Shown here in pieces: positions 24,267 to 32,582 of a stretch of 64,000 nt of DNA. The notes beneath the pieces are model-generated. The model was not told where the DNA came from. It did not search any database and saw nothing but the letters and a program-made list of their open reading frames with translations. A program made the position numbers and the translations under genes. The stretch is from Autumnicola musiva (GTDB lineage: Bacteria > Bacteroidota > Bacteroidia > Flavobacteriales > Flavobacteriaceae): the NCBI RefSeq assembly GCF_031846585.1, contig NZ_JAVRHK010000002.1:372001-436000 (forward strand), in the 5' to 3' direction. The number at the start of each line of letters is the position of its first letter. The stretch's first letter is position 1.

Positions 24267-26315
24267 TTATTTATTTATAGAATTGTTTTCTTCTAAACCG
24301 GCTTCTCCCGTGTTGTTCATGGGGGAAGTGGCTTCAGGATCTCTTCTTTCAGGAGGCGATTTTCTAACCGGTGTCCCTTCCTTATTTTCTTCTTTTACCT
24401 GGTAAGGCCTGTCGCCGAATATTCTTTGAAGATCATCCTTGAAAATAACTTCTTTGTCCAAAAGGATGTCGGCAAGTTGGGAAAGTTTGTCCTTGTGTTC
24501 GGTTAAAAGATCTTTCGCACGTTGATATTGGTTTTCAATAAGATTTGAAATCTCCTTATCTATTAATTCTGATGTGCGTTCGCTATAAGGTTTAGTGAAA
24601 TTATATTCATTTTGTCCTGAAGAATCATAGTAAGTTAAATTACCCACTGCATCATTAAGTCCGTAAATGGTAACCATGGCTCTTGCCTGCTTGGTCACTT
24701 TTTCTAGGTCACTCAAAGCTCCGGTAGATATTTTATCAAAAATAACCTTTTCGGCTGCCCGGCCTCCCAGTGCCGCACACATTTCGTCCAGCATTTGTTC
24801 AGGTCTTACAATCAACCTTTCTTCGGGTAAATACCAGGCTGCTCCCAACGATTGTCCACGTGGAACAATCGTTACTTTTACAAGTGGGGCGGCATGCTCC
24901 AGCATCCAACTTACAGTGGCGTGCCCTGCTTCATGAAAAGCAATAGCTTTTTTCTCTTCAGGAGTTATAATTTTATTCTTTTTCTCAAGACCGCCTACAA
25001 TCCTGTCAACTGCATCCAGAAAGTCCTGCTTTCCTACCGCTTTGTTACCTTTTCTTGCGGCAATAAGAGCGGCCTCGTTACAAACATTAGCAATATCTGC
25101 CCCGGAAAATCCAGGAGTTTGCTTAGCCAGGAATTCTGTATCAAGTTCATCTGCCACCTTTTTAAGGGGTTTTAAATGTACTTCAAAAATTTCCCTTCTC
25201 TCATTAAGATCAGGAAGATCTACATAAATCTGCCGGTCAAAACGACCGGCTCTCATCAATGCCTTATCCAGTACATCGGCCCGGTTGGTGGCGGCAATTA
25301 CAATCACATTTGTGTTTGTGCCGAAACCATCCATTTCAGTAAGCAGCTGGTTAAGAGTATTTTCACGCTCATCATTAGAACCGGAAAAATTACTTTTTCC
25401 TCTGGCCCTACCAATGGCATCGATCTCATCTATAAAAATAATAGAAGGAGATTTTTCTTTTGCCTGTTTAAATAAGTCACGTACCCTTGATGCTCCAACG
25501 CCCACAAACATTTCTACAAAGTCTGAACCTGAGAGGGAAAAAAACGGCACTTTTGCTTCTCCTGCCACCGCTTTTGCCAGGAGAGTTTTACCTGTACCAG
25601 GAGGGCCAACCAATAAGGCGCCTTTAGGAATCTTACCACCTAAAGCAGTATATTTTTCAGGCTGTTTCAGGAAATCCACAATTTCCTGAACTTCTTCTTT
25701 TGCACCTTCAAGGCCGGCTACATCTTTAAATGAAGTCTTTACATCTGTGTTCTGATCAAAAAGCTTTGCCTTGGATTTCCCAATGTTAAAGATCTGGCCA
25801 CCGGCACCACCACCGGCTCCGGAACTCATCTTTCGCATAATAAAAATCCAGATTCCTATAATTAAGATAAACGGTAGAAGGGTAAAGAAAATTTCTCCCC
25901 AAACGTTTGTTTCTCTCTTAAAATTCAGATTTGCTGAAACTCCATTCTCTTCTTCGATTTCTTCGACATCTTCCTGAAATTTTTCAAGACTACCAAAATT
26001 GAAGGTATACGAGGGGCTGTCCCCCCCTGGAAAGATATTTGGATCGGTTTCAGTTGCATGTACGTCTTTTTGCTTAGCTTCATCTGTAAGGTAAACATTC
26101 GCTTTCTGGTTATTGATAATAACCAGTTTTTTCACATCTCCATTTCTAAGATATTCCTCAAACTGACTTGGTGTAATCTGCTCGGGTTCATTAAAACCGC
26201 CGCCGGTGAAGAAATTAATTCCTAAAAATATAATGATTATAGCTGCGTAGATCCAATATGCGCTAAATTTCGGCTTTTTTGGATCCAGTTTTTTCTTTGG
26301 TTGCTGTTTCGCCAT
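24267..26315 (-). CDS. ftsH: ATP-dependent zinc metalloprotease FtsH
   Basis: A 682-residue membrane AAA+ protease. Two membrane helices (about 19-36 and 141-161) flank a periplasmic domain. The AAA module has Walker A GPPGTGKT (237-244) and Walker B IIFIDEID, with the second-region-of-homology arginines after ATNRADVLD. The zinc protease motif HEAGH is at 461-465. It degrades misassembled membrane proteins and selected cytosolic regulators. The C-terminal tail (after about residue 640) is charged and low in complexity. It lies 21 bases downstream of rsfS. Confidence 0.98.
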   Translation of the reverse strand: MAKQQPKKKLDPKKPKFSAYWIYAAIIIIFLGINFFTGGGFNEPEQITPSQFEEYLRNGDVKKLVIINNQKANVYLTDEAKQKDVHATETDPNIFPGGDSPSYTFNFGSLEKFQEDVEEIEEENGVSANLNFKRETNVWGEIFFTLLPFILIIGIWIFIMRKMSSGAGGGAGGQIFNIGKSKAKLFDQNTDVKTSFKDVAGLEGAKEEVQEIVDFLKQPEKYTALGGKIPKGALLVGPPGTGKTLLAKAVAGEAKVPFFSLSGSDFVEMFVGVGASRVRDLFKQAKEKSPSIIFIDEIDAIGRARGKSNFSGSNDERENTLNQLLTEMDGFGTNTNVIVIAATNRADVLDKALMRAGRFDRQIYVDLPDLNERREIFEVHLKPLKKVADELDTEFLAKQTPGFSGADIANVCNEAALIAARKGNKAVGKQDFLDAVDRIVGGLEKKNKIITPEEKKAIAFHEAGHATVSWMLEHAAPLVKVTIVPRGQSLGAAWYLPEERLIVRPEQMLDEMCAALGGRAAEKVIFDKISTGALSDLEKVTKQARAMVTIYGLNDAVGNLTYYDSSGQNEYNFTKPYSERTSELIDKEISNLIENQYQRAKDLLTEHKDKLSQLADILLDKEVIFKDDLQRIFGDRPYQVKEENKEGTPVRKSPPERRDPEATSPMNNTGEAGLEENNSINK

Positions 26316-26336
26316 TCTTACTTACTTCTGTTAGAT

Positions 26337-26708
26337 TTAATAATTTGTCTCAATGGAGGTTATTTTTGCGTCACCCCAAAGACTTTCAATATCGTAAAAC
26401 TCTCTTATATGCCGTTGAAAAACATGAACCACTATATTAACATAGTCCATCAAAACCCATTCTGCGTTTTCACTGCCTTCAATGTGCCAGGGTTTATCTT
26501 TGAGCGCTTTACTAACTGATTTTTGAACGGAATTTACTATGGCATTTACCTGCGTATTAGAAGAACCATTGCAGATTATAAAGTAATCACAAACTGTATT
26601 TTCGATTTCCCTTAAGTCAAGAATATCAATATTATTTCCCTTTACTTCTTCTATTCCTTTTATTATTTGAGCAATAAGTTGATCGCTGTTCGTTTCTTTT
26701 TTTGCCAT
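26337..26708 (-). CDS. rsfS: Ribosome silencing factor RsfS
   Basis: A 123-residue RsfS/Iojap-type protein that binds L14 (uL14) of the large ribosomal subunit and blocks subunit joining during starvation. The conserved blocks ENTVCDYFIICNGSSNTQV and WVLMDYVNIVVHVF are present (quoted segments are parts of the domain). The start at 26708 (MAKKETNSDQ) is preferred to the ATG at 26729. It is the first gene of the rsfS-ftsH-LUD-cdsA-psd-acbp series and is divergent from birA. Confidence 0.93.
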   Translation of the reverse strand: MAKKETNSDQLIAQIIKGIEEVKGNNIDILDLREIENTVCDYFIICNGSSNTQVNAIVNSVQKSVSKALKDKPWHIEGSENAEWVLMDYVNIVVHVFQRHIREFYDIESLWGDAKITSIETNY

Positions 26709-26726
26709 TAAATCTTTTTCTTTACG

Positions 26727-26734
26727 CAAAGTTA
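26727..26734 (-). promoter_or_regulatory. Candidate -7 element of the rsfS-ftsH operon
   Basis: On the minus strand this reads TAACTTTG, an exact TAnnTTTG, 18 bases before the preferred rsfS start codon. It overlaps the alternative start at 26729, which argues against that start. No good -33 TTTG is visible. Confidence 0.5.
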
Positions 26735-26802
26735 TTACTTTTTAGTCTTTTTAGTGTCTGTTCTATATAACATTTTAACGCCTTTATGTCTTTAGTTCCT
26801 GC

Positions 26803-27534
26803 ATGCGTATAATCAAAGTTAATGCCATCAATTCTACCAATGAATTTGTGCGCGATTTTTATAACGGAAATAACAAGTTTGAACCTGTGTGTGTTACAGC
26901 TTATACCCAAACAAAAGGAAAGGGGCAAAGAGGCGCAGGCTGGGAATCTAATCCCGGAGAGAATCTTACCTTTAGTATATTATATCCTGAAGTCAATGTT
27001 GCCGGGTCCAATCAGTTCTTGTTGAGTGCTGCTGTGGCTCTTTCCATTCTGGATGTTCTAGGGAAACATAACATTCCAAACTTAAGGGTGAAATGGCCTA
27101 ACGACATTATGGCAGCGAATTTGAAAATTTGCGGAATATTAATAGAGAATATTCTTAAAAAAAATACTATATCGGCCTCAATTATAGGGATAGGACTCAA
27201 TGTTAATCAAACAGAATTTCTAAACCTTCCTAAAGCAGGCTCCTTACAGCTGGTGGCAGGAAAAACTTTTAATACTGACAAGTTGCTTGAGGAATTACTG
27301 AATTCTATTGAAAGAAGATTGCAGAAACTAACTAATTATTTGAAACTGGAGATCCTGAAGGAATATCAATCCAAGATGTTTAAAAAAGATGTGGTTTCTA
27401 CTTTTCAGTTTCCTGATGGAAGCCACCTAACCGGAATTATAAGAGGGGTGAGTAATGATGGTTTATTAAAAGTAGAATTAGAAGATGAAGTTTTTAGAGT
27501 TTTTGATCTAAAGGAAATTAAACTTCTTTTTTAG
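26803..27534 (+). CDS. birA: Biotin--[acetyl-CoA-carboxylase] ligase
   Basis: A 243-residue monofunctional biotin protein ligase that attaches biotin to the carrier protein of acetyl-CoA carboxylase. The catalytic region has INSTNEFV and the biotinyl-AMP loop in KGKGQRGAGWESNPGENLTFS (short motif GKGQRGAGW). LRVKWPNDIM and GILIEN follow, then a small C-terminal SH3-like domain. There is no N-terminal helix-turn-helix, so it is not a biotin repressor. It is divergent from rsfS, with a 94-base shared promoter region. Confidence 0.95.
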   Translation: MRIIKVNAINSTNEFVRDFYNGNNKFEPVCVTAYTQTKGKGQRGAGWESNPGENLTFSILYPEVNVAGSNQFLLSAAVALSILDVLGKHNIPNLRVKWPNDIMAANLKICGILIENILKKNTISASIIGIGLNVNQTEFLNLPKAGSLQLVAGKTFNTDKLLEELLNSIERRLQKLTNYLKLEILKEYQSKMFKKDVVSTFQFPDGSHLTGIIRGVSNDGLLKVELEDEVFRVFDLKEIKLLF

Positions 27535-27679
27535 GATAAAGATGGATTGTCTCGAATCCAGAATAGCAGATTCCTAATATTTAGAATATAAATCTTCCAT
27601 AAATGCCAATTCCCGCACCGAATCAGAATGAGGAAAATTGACTTTTCGGACTGCCAACCAAAATTCAGTAATTTTAATC

Positions 27680-28072
27680 CTACAGTTTTGAAATATTTTC
27701 TGCCAGGCTGTTAATAAATTTCTGAAGGGGACTCTTTACCATCATGCTCATCATGGCATTGAAATTTCCGTGGAATAAAAGCTGTACTTCACTCTGTTTT
27801 TCATTTAAAGCATCTATGTGAATGTTTAGAGAGAAATTCAGTTTATCTGAAGTAGAACCTAAAACAACTAATTTGGGCTCCTCGGTATCCTGGATTTTCA
27901 GTTTAATTTCCGGCATTCCTTTTAAACCGAATAAAAATGTTTCCTGATCTATAACCTGAAATTTCTCTTTGCTTTCTGGCATTAATTGCTCATAATTTTC
28001 AACATTGGTCAAAAAATTGAACATTTCCTGCTGGTTTTTATCAGCTTTTACTTTTGGGCTTTCTAAATTCAT
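27680..28072 (-). CDS. SRPBCC family protein
   Basis: A 130-residue single-domain protein of the SRPBCC/START-like hydrophobic-pocket fold. The N-terminal strand-helix unit (VKADKNQQEMFNFLTNVENYEQLMP) and the C-terminal long helix (LQKFINSLAENISKL) are typical. Ligand and role are unknown. It starts 2 bases after the pyrE stop on the same strand, so the genes are co-transcribed, an arrangement conserved in Flavobacteriaceae. Confidence 0.82.
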   Translation of the reverse strand: MNLESPKVKADKNQQEMFNFLTNVENYEQLMPESKEKFQVIDQETFLFGLKGMPEIKLKIQDTEEPKLVVLGSTSDKLNFSLNIHIDALNEKQSEVQLLFHGNFNAMMSMMVKSPLQKFINSLAENISKL

Positions 28073-28074
28073 AA

Positions 28075-28716
28075 CTAATTTTTCCAGTTGCCCGGGTCAT
28101 GCCGCCATTCCCTAAGAAGGTCAGCTTCCGAAGCATTAATATATTTTGTTTTCTGCGCCGTTTCAATCAGGTGCTCATAATTACTTAGCGTATGCAGTTC
28201 TACTCCGGCTTCTTCAAAGTTGTTCTGCGCGGTTTTAAATCCGTAGGTAAAAATGGCAAGCATGCCTTTTACATTTGCCTTGTCCTCTTTTAAAGCTTTC
28301 ACTGCATTAAGGCTGCTCTTTCCTGTACTTATAAGATCTTCAATAACAACTACAGACTGGCCTTCTTCAAGATTTCCTTCAATCTGATTTTTTCTTCCAT
28401 GGCCTTTTGGTTCCGGCCGTACATAAGCAAAAGGCAGGCTTAGATATTCAGCCACCAGCATTCCAATACCTATCGCGCCGGTTGCTACAGCAGCAATAAC
28501 GTCCGGTTTTCCATAGATTTCCTCCACCTGTTTGGCGAATTGTTCCCTTATAAAATTTCTGATAGGAGGGTAGGATAGTATTATCCTGTTATCACAATAA
28601 ATTGGCGACTTCCAACCACTTGCCCAGGTAAACGGCTCTTGCGGTTCTAATTTAATTGCTTTAATTTGCAGCAGTAGCTCAGCAGTTTGTTTTGCTGTTT
28701 CTTTGTTTAAAATCAT
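28075..28716 (-). CDS. pyrE: Orotate phosphoribosyltransferase
   Basis: A 213-residue OPRTase catalysing orotate + PRPP to OMP in pyrimidine synthesis. WASGWKSPIYCDNR binds orotate, VRPEPKGHGRKNQIEG is the flexible catalytic loop, and VVVIEDLISTGKSSL is the PRPP-binding loop. The start is the ATG at 28716 (MILNKETAKQ). The frame is open further upstream, but those residues would lie under the NUDIX gene. The start is only 7 bases from the divergent NUDIX start codon. Confidence 0.96.
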   Translation of the reverse strand: MILNKETAKQTAELLLQIKAIKLEPQEPFTWASGWKSPIYCDNRIILSYPPIRNFIREQFAKQVEEIYGKPDVIAAVATGAIGIGMLVAEYLSLPFAYVRPEPKGHGRKNQIEGNLEEGQSVVVIEDLISTGKSSLNAVKALKEDKANVKGMLAIFTYGFKTAQNNFEEAGVELHTLSNYEHLIETAQKTKYINASEADLLREWRHDPGNWKN

Positions 28717-28720
28717 AGTA

Positions 28721-28728
28721 CAAATGTA
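28721..28728 (-). promoter_or_regulatory. pyrE -7 element overlapping NUDIX start codon
   Basis: On the minus strand this reads TACATTTG, an exact TAnnTTTG, ending only 4 bases before the pyrE ATG. It would give a leaderless or nearly leaderless mRNA. The same bases contain the ATG (28724-28726) of the divergent NUDIX gene. Confidence 0.5.
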
Positions 28729-29350
28729 TAAAGTTTTTGTAAATGATATTCCAATAATTCTTTCTACTAAGAAAGATATTGGAGAGGAATATACTTCTTT
28801 CCCCATTAAAAAGGTGAGGCTGAGGAAGGTGATCAAGAAGATTAACAAAGGAAAATTACATTATGTTAATTTATATCATGAAGATGAAGAAAAACTACTA
28901 AAATATCTTCTGAAAAAATTAAGGGTGGTTACCGCTGCCGGAGGAATGGTTTTAAATGATAAAGAAGAAATTCTTTTTATTTACAGAAACGATCGCTGGG
29001 ACCTTCCAAAGGGAAAAACTGAAAAGGGGGAAAGCATAGAAGCTTCAGCTATTCGGGAAGTGGAAGAGGAAACTGGAGTACAGGATTTAAAAATCACCAG
29101 GTTTTTGCGAAAGACCTACCATGTTTTCAAGAGAAAAGGGAAATACAGGTTAAAAGTGACGCACTGGTACGAGATGCGTACTTCCTATGAAGGGGAATTG
29201 CGGCCGGAACAAAAAGAAGGAATTGAAAAGGCCAAATGGAAAAACTTTAAGAAAAGCCGGAAAGCGCTTCAGAAGTCATACGCGAATATTAAATTACTTT
29301 TTCCTAAGGAATTTTTTTCACCGGGGAATTCTAAAGACAGGGTAGCGTAG
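28724..29350 (+). CDS. NUDIX hydrolase
   Basis: A 208-residue protein. The NUDIX box G97-x5-E103-x7-R111-E112-V-E-E-E116-T-G118 is complete, so it should hydrolyse a nucleoside-diphosphate-linked compound with Mg2+. The N-terminal 65 residues precede the NUDIX fold and are basic and helical. The substrate is unknown. I used the ATG at 28724. A second in-frame start at 28703 would overlap pyrE. The 3' end overlaps the convergent M14 peptidase gene by 33 bases. The divergent pairing with pyrE is conserved in the family, so a nucleotide-related substrate is plausible. Confidence 0.9.
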   Translation: MYKVFVNDIPIILSTKKDIGEEYTSFPIKKVRLRKVIKKINKGKLHYVNLYHEDEEKLLKYLLKKLRVVTAAGGMVLNDKEEILFIYRNDRWDLPKGKTEKGESIEASAIREVEEETGVQDLKITRFLRKTYHVFKRKGKYRLKVTHWYEMRTSYEGELRPEQKEGIEKAKWKNFKKSRKALQKSYANIKLLFPKEFFSPGNSKDRVA

Positions 29351-31069
29351 GTGCGGTTCTTTGTAATATTTTGAATTTTTATGGATCCAGTCTAATTGAG
29401 CATAAGCATCAGTTCTAAATTCAGTATCATTTCTTTTCTTTTCTTCAAACTCTTCTTTTAATTGTGGGTTTGCATTTAGTAATTTGAGCGCCATATCTTC
29501 AAAAACGTAAGGCGAAAAATGCTCTTTTTGTTGTAAGACAGAATCGAAAAAATTCCAGTTGAAAAAAGAATCTACAGTTGTAGGTTCAAGGGTTTCTATT
29601 AAATATCTGGCACCATCCTGAAAAGTGGTTACATAAAGATCTCCTTTTCTGAAAAAAACGGAATCCATTGTTTTAGACACTTTAGTATTTTGATGAAGAT
29701 AATGCCCTTCATAAGCATGTTCTACAGTTTCAAAGTCTTCTATTCGTAAACTTTCCACATAAATAGTGGTATCCCTATCCAGGGGCTGCATTTTAATATT
29801 ATTCAATTCCAGCAGATTGGTTACTTTCCACCATCCCTGAGGAATAATATAGGCTCTGGGAATTTCAATCCTGTCATTGGAAATAAAATTATCGTAATAC
29901 TCTATCTCTTTGGTAAATGGCTTGGTGCGATCATATTTTAATCGGGGTTGCCCGGTTAACTCACTTTTGATGGTCTCGCCCTCATAGCCAAGAAATTCCC
30001 GGGTACTGGGATTTTCCATATCAGGCTCCCAGTCTATGTTATACCATCTTTGGGTAAGGTACTTTTTATTTTCCCGCTCCCGCAGATCTTTAATGGTAGG
30101 ATTTTCAGCATCGGTAATTGCAACCATGGAACGAAGAAGTTCATAAGTGCCTTCCACTCTTTGATCATATGGTTTTAGCATATGCGTTTCTACCATCATG
30201 GCAAGGGTATTCCATAGAGCGGCATATCCGGTGGAATATCTGGGGTGATCTATAAACTGGCTAAACCCATTTTCGGGAACTTCATTAAAAACATTTACAT
30301 AAGGGGTGATGGGAAGTTTTTTTCTTCTTAAAGAATCTTCAAGGGCAGGCATCATTTGCTTATTCAGATATTCACCTAATTCTCCGCCAAGTTTATTATG
30401 CTGGGTAAATAAATGTGTAAGGGTGTATTGATAGTCTGCTCCATTGCTTACGTGAGTATCTATAAAAACATCAGGTTTTACATTTTGAAAAATGGTGTAA
30501 AAATTTTTGGTATTTTTAGAATCTGCTTTAATAAAATCCCGGTTCAGATCATAGTTTTGGGCATTGCCGCGGAAACCATATTCCAGCGGCCCATTTTGAT
30601 TGGTGCGGCTTGTGGAATTCCGGTTTAAAGCGCCACCCACATTATATATGGGAATAGTGGCGATAATAGTGTTTTCGGGAACATGAATGGAATCTCCCGC
30701 AAGATCTCTAAAAAGCATCATGGTAGCATCTATCCCGTCACTTTCTCCCGGGTGAATCCCATTATTGATAAGGATTATTGTTTTATCTTCTCGTACTTTT
30801 TCCAGATCAAATTCTTCCGAAGGATTAAAAACGGCCAGGTGAAGTGGCTTTCCACTATCGGTTTCTCCAACTGCGGTAAAGCTAATGCTGGGATAAATTT
30901 CTTCTAGTTGGGTGTAAAAATCAATTACCTCCTGGTAAGTTGCTGTTTCTGTACCCCCGGATTTTTCAAACTGTGTTTCAAGATCATAATCTACAACAAG
31001 CTGGTACTTAGATAAATCGCAGGAGCCAAAAACAATAATTATCAGTAAAAACGTTAATGCCTTTTTCAT
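29318..31069 (-). CDS. M14 family zinc carboxypeptidase-like lipoprotein
   Basis: A 583-residue protein with a lipoprotein signal peptide (lipobox FGSC, Cys17). An M14 peptidase domain follows. The zinc ligands are in GIHPGESDG (His106, Glu109) and the His of DVFIDTHVSNGADY, and the catalytic Glu is likely in the MVETHMLKPY region. The C-terminal 250 residues form an extra, unrecognised domain. It is probably a surface or periplasmic peptidase used in nutrient acquisition. The 3' end overlaps the NUDIX gene, and the gene is divergent from the sugar dehydrogenase gene. Confidence 0.88.
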   Translation of the reverse strand: MKKALTFLLIIIVFGSCDLSKYQLVVDYDLETQFEKSGGTETATYQEVIDFYTQLEEIYPSISFTAVGETDSGKPLHLAVFNPSEEFDLEKVREDKTIILINNGIHPGESDGIDATMMLFRDLAGDSIHVPENTIIATIPIYNVGGALNRNSTSRTNQNGPLEYGFRGNAQNYDLNRDFIKADSKNTKNFYTIFQNVKPDVFIDTHVSNGADYQYTLTHLFTQHNKLGGELGEYLNKQMMPALEDSLRRKKLPITPYVNVFNEVPENGFSQFIDHPRYSTGYAALWNTLAMMVETHMLKPYDQRVEGTYELLRSMVAITDAENPTIKDLRERENKKYLTQRWYNIDWEPDMENPSTREFLGYEGETIKSELTGQPRLKYDRTKPFTKEIEYYDNFISNDRIEIPRAYIIPQGWWKVTNLLELNNIKMQPLDRDTTIYVESLRIEDFETVEHAYEGHYLHQNTKVSKTMDSVFFRKGDLYVTTFQDGARYLIETLEPTTVDSFFNWNFFDSVLQQKEHFSPYVFEDMALKLLNANPQLKEEFEEKKRNDTEFRTDAYAQLDWIHKNSKYYKEPHLRYPVFRIPR

Positions 31070-31290
31070 AAAAAGATTAAGTGAGCGCGGATATAATTCC
31101 TAGATCTTTGGGATTGTATCTTCGTTAGGATTATTAAAAATAAGGTGTAAACTTAAATAAATCGCCTAAAGCAGCCAAAAACTGCTTCTTAATGTAAGTC
31201 CCGGGCAGCTGTTAAAGGAAACCTAATCAGGTTTAAAAACTTTTATGGCCTCAAATTTCAGAGTATTTTTAAAAAAAAATAGCTAGTAAA

Positions 31291-32577
31291 ATGAAAAGAG
31301 TTTCAAGTATTTTAAGTTTATTCCTCGTGACATGTGTTGGCATGACTGCATTTGCCCAGCATGAGGAAGTAAGTAAAGAAGAAAAGGAGAAAATTTCTCA
31401 AAGACAACCCAATGTGGTGCAAACCGCTATTGGCGAATTAACACTCGTGCCGCCTTTTTCTTCTGAATCTGTTAGTAATAACAGTAAGGCTGTTGGCTGG
31501 TCCAATGGCAATACGCCTAAAGCGCCGGAAGGTTTTAAGGTGAATAAGTTTGCTGGGGATCTTGAACATCCGCGTAATACTTATGTGGCACCAAATAACG
31601 ATATATTTGTGGCAGAAACTGATGATGCCAAGAAAAGTGCCAATCAAATTACATTATTAAGGGATACCGATGGCGATGGAGAAGCAGACGAGCGTCATGT
31701 ATTTTTAGAAGATCTTAATCAGCCTTACGGAATGTTGATTTTAAATAATTATTTCTATGTCGCTAATGTAGACGGGCTTAAAAGGTTTCCGTATAAAGAA
31801 GGCCAAAATTCAATAGATGCCGATGGGGAAACAATTGTGGAGCTTCCTGCCGGAGGTTATAATCACCACTGGACCAGAAATATTATCGCAAATAAAGATG
31901 GTAGTAAAATTTACATTTCTGTAGGTTCTTCCAGTAATGCGGGAGAGCACGGCATGGAAAAAGAAGAGCGCCGGGCAAATATTTTAGAGATAAATCCCGA
32001 TGGTTCAGGAGAAAAAGTTTATGCTGCCGGTCTACGGAATCCTGTTGGGATGGACTGGAATCCGGTTACCGGAGAGCTTTGGGCTGCGGTTAACGAACGT
32101 GATAAACTTGGGAACAGGCTGGTGCCGGATTATATTACCAGCGTGAAAGAAGACGGCTGGTACGGCTGGCCTTTTTCCTATTTTGGACAAATTCAGGATC
32201 CAAGATGGGATGGAGATCCACATATGGATATGGTTGAAAAAGCCATAGTTCCGGATGTACCTGTAACTTCTCACAGCGCCTCTTTGGGATTGCATTTCTA
32301 TACGAAAAATCAATTTCCGCAGAAATATAATAATGGGGCTTTTGTAGGACAGCATGGCTCCTGGAATCGAGCCGATCTTGCCGGTTATAAAGTACTTTTC
32401 GTACCCTTTGAAAACGGGAAACCTCAGGAACCACAGGATTTTCTAACAGGATTTATTGCTGAAGAGGATTCCAGCAAGGTATATGGGAGACCGGTTGCAG
32501 TAACCACACTACCAGACGGCTCTTTGCTTGTTAACGACGATGATGGAAATACACTCTGGAGAATTTCTGCAGAATAA
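31291..32577 (+). CDS. Sorbosone dehydrogenase-type (PQQ-like beta-propeller) sugar dehydrogenase
   Basis: A 428-residue secreted protein with a Sec signal peptide (to about residue 22, MTAFAQ). A six-bladed propeller of the glucose/sorbosone dehydrogenase family follows. The motifs ITLLRDTDGDGEADERHVF (calcium-like loop), GYNHHWTRNI, GLRNPVGMDWNP and GQHGSWNR contain the expected active-site His/Arg. Members oxidise sugars or sugar acids with PQQ, but many lack proof of the cofactor. It lies 5 bases ahead of a TonB-dependent receptor gene, so the two probably form a periplasmic oxidation and uptake pair. Confidence 0.9.
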   Translation: MKRVSSILSLFLVTCVGMTAFAQHEEVSKEEKEKISQRQPNVVQTAIGELTLVPPFSSESVSNNSKAVGWSNGNTPKAPEGFKVNKFAGDLEHPRNTYVAPNNDIFVAETDDAKKSANQITLLRDTDGDGEADERHVFLEDLNQPYGMLILNNYFYVANVDGLKRFPYKEGQNSIDADGETIVELPAGGYNHHWTRNIIANKDGSKIYISVGSSSNAGEHGMEKEERRANILEINPDGSGEKVYAAGLRNPVGMDWNPVTGELWAAVNERDKLGNRLVPDYITSVKEDGWYGWPFSYFGQIQDPRWDGDPHMDMVEKAIVPDVPVTSHSASLGLHFYTKNQFPQKYNNGAFVGQHGSWNRADLAGYKVLFVPFENGKPQEPQDFLTGFIAEEDSSKVYGRPVAVTTLPDGSLLVNDDDGNTLWRISAE

Positions 32578-32582
32578 AATAG

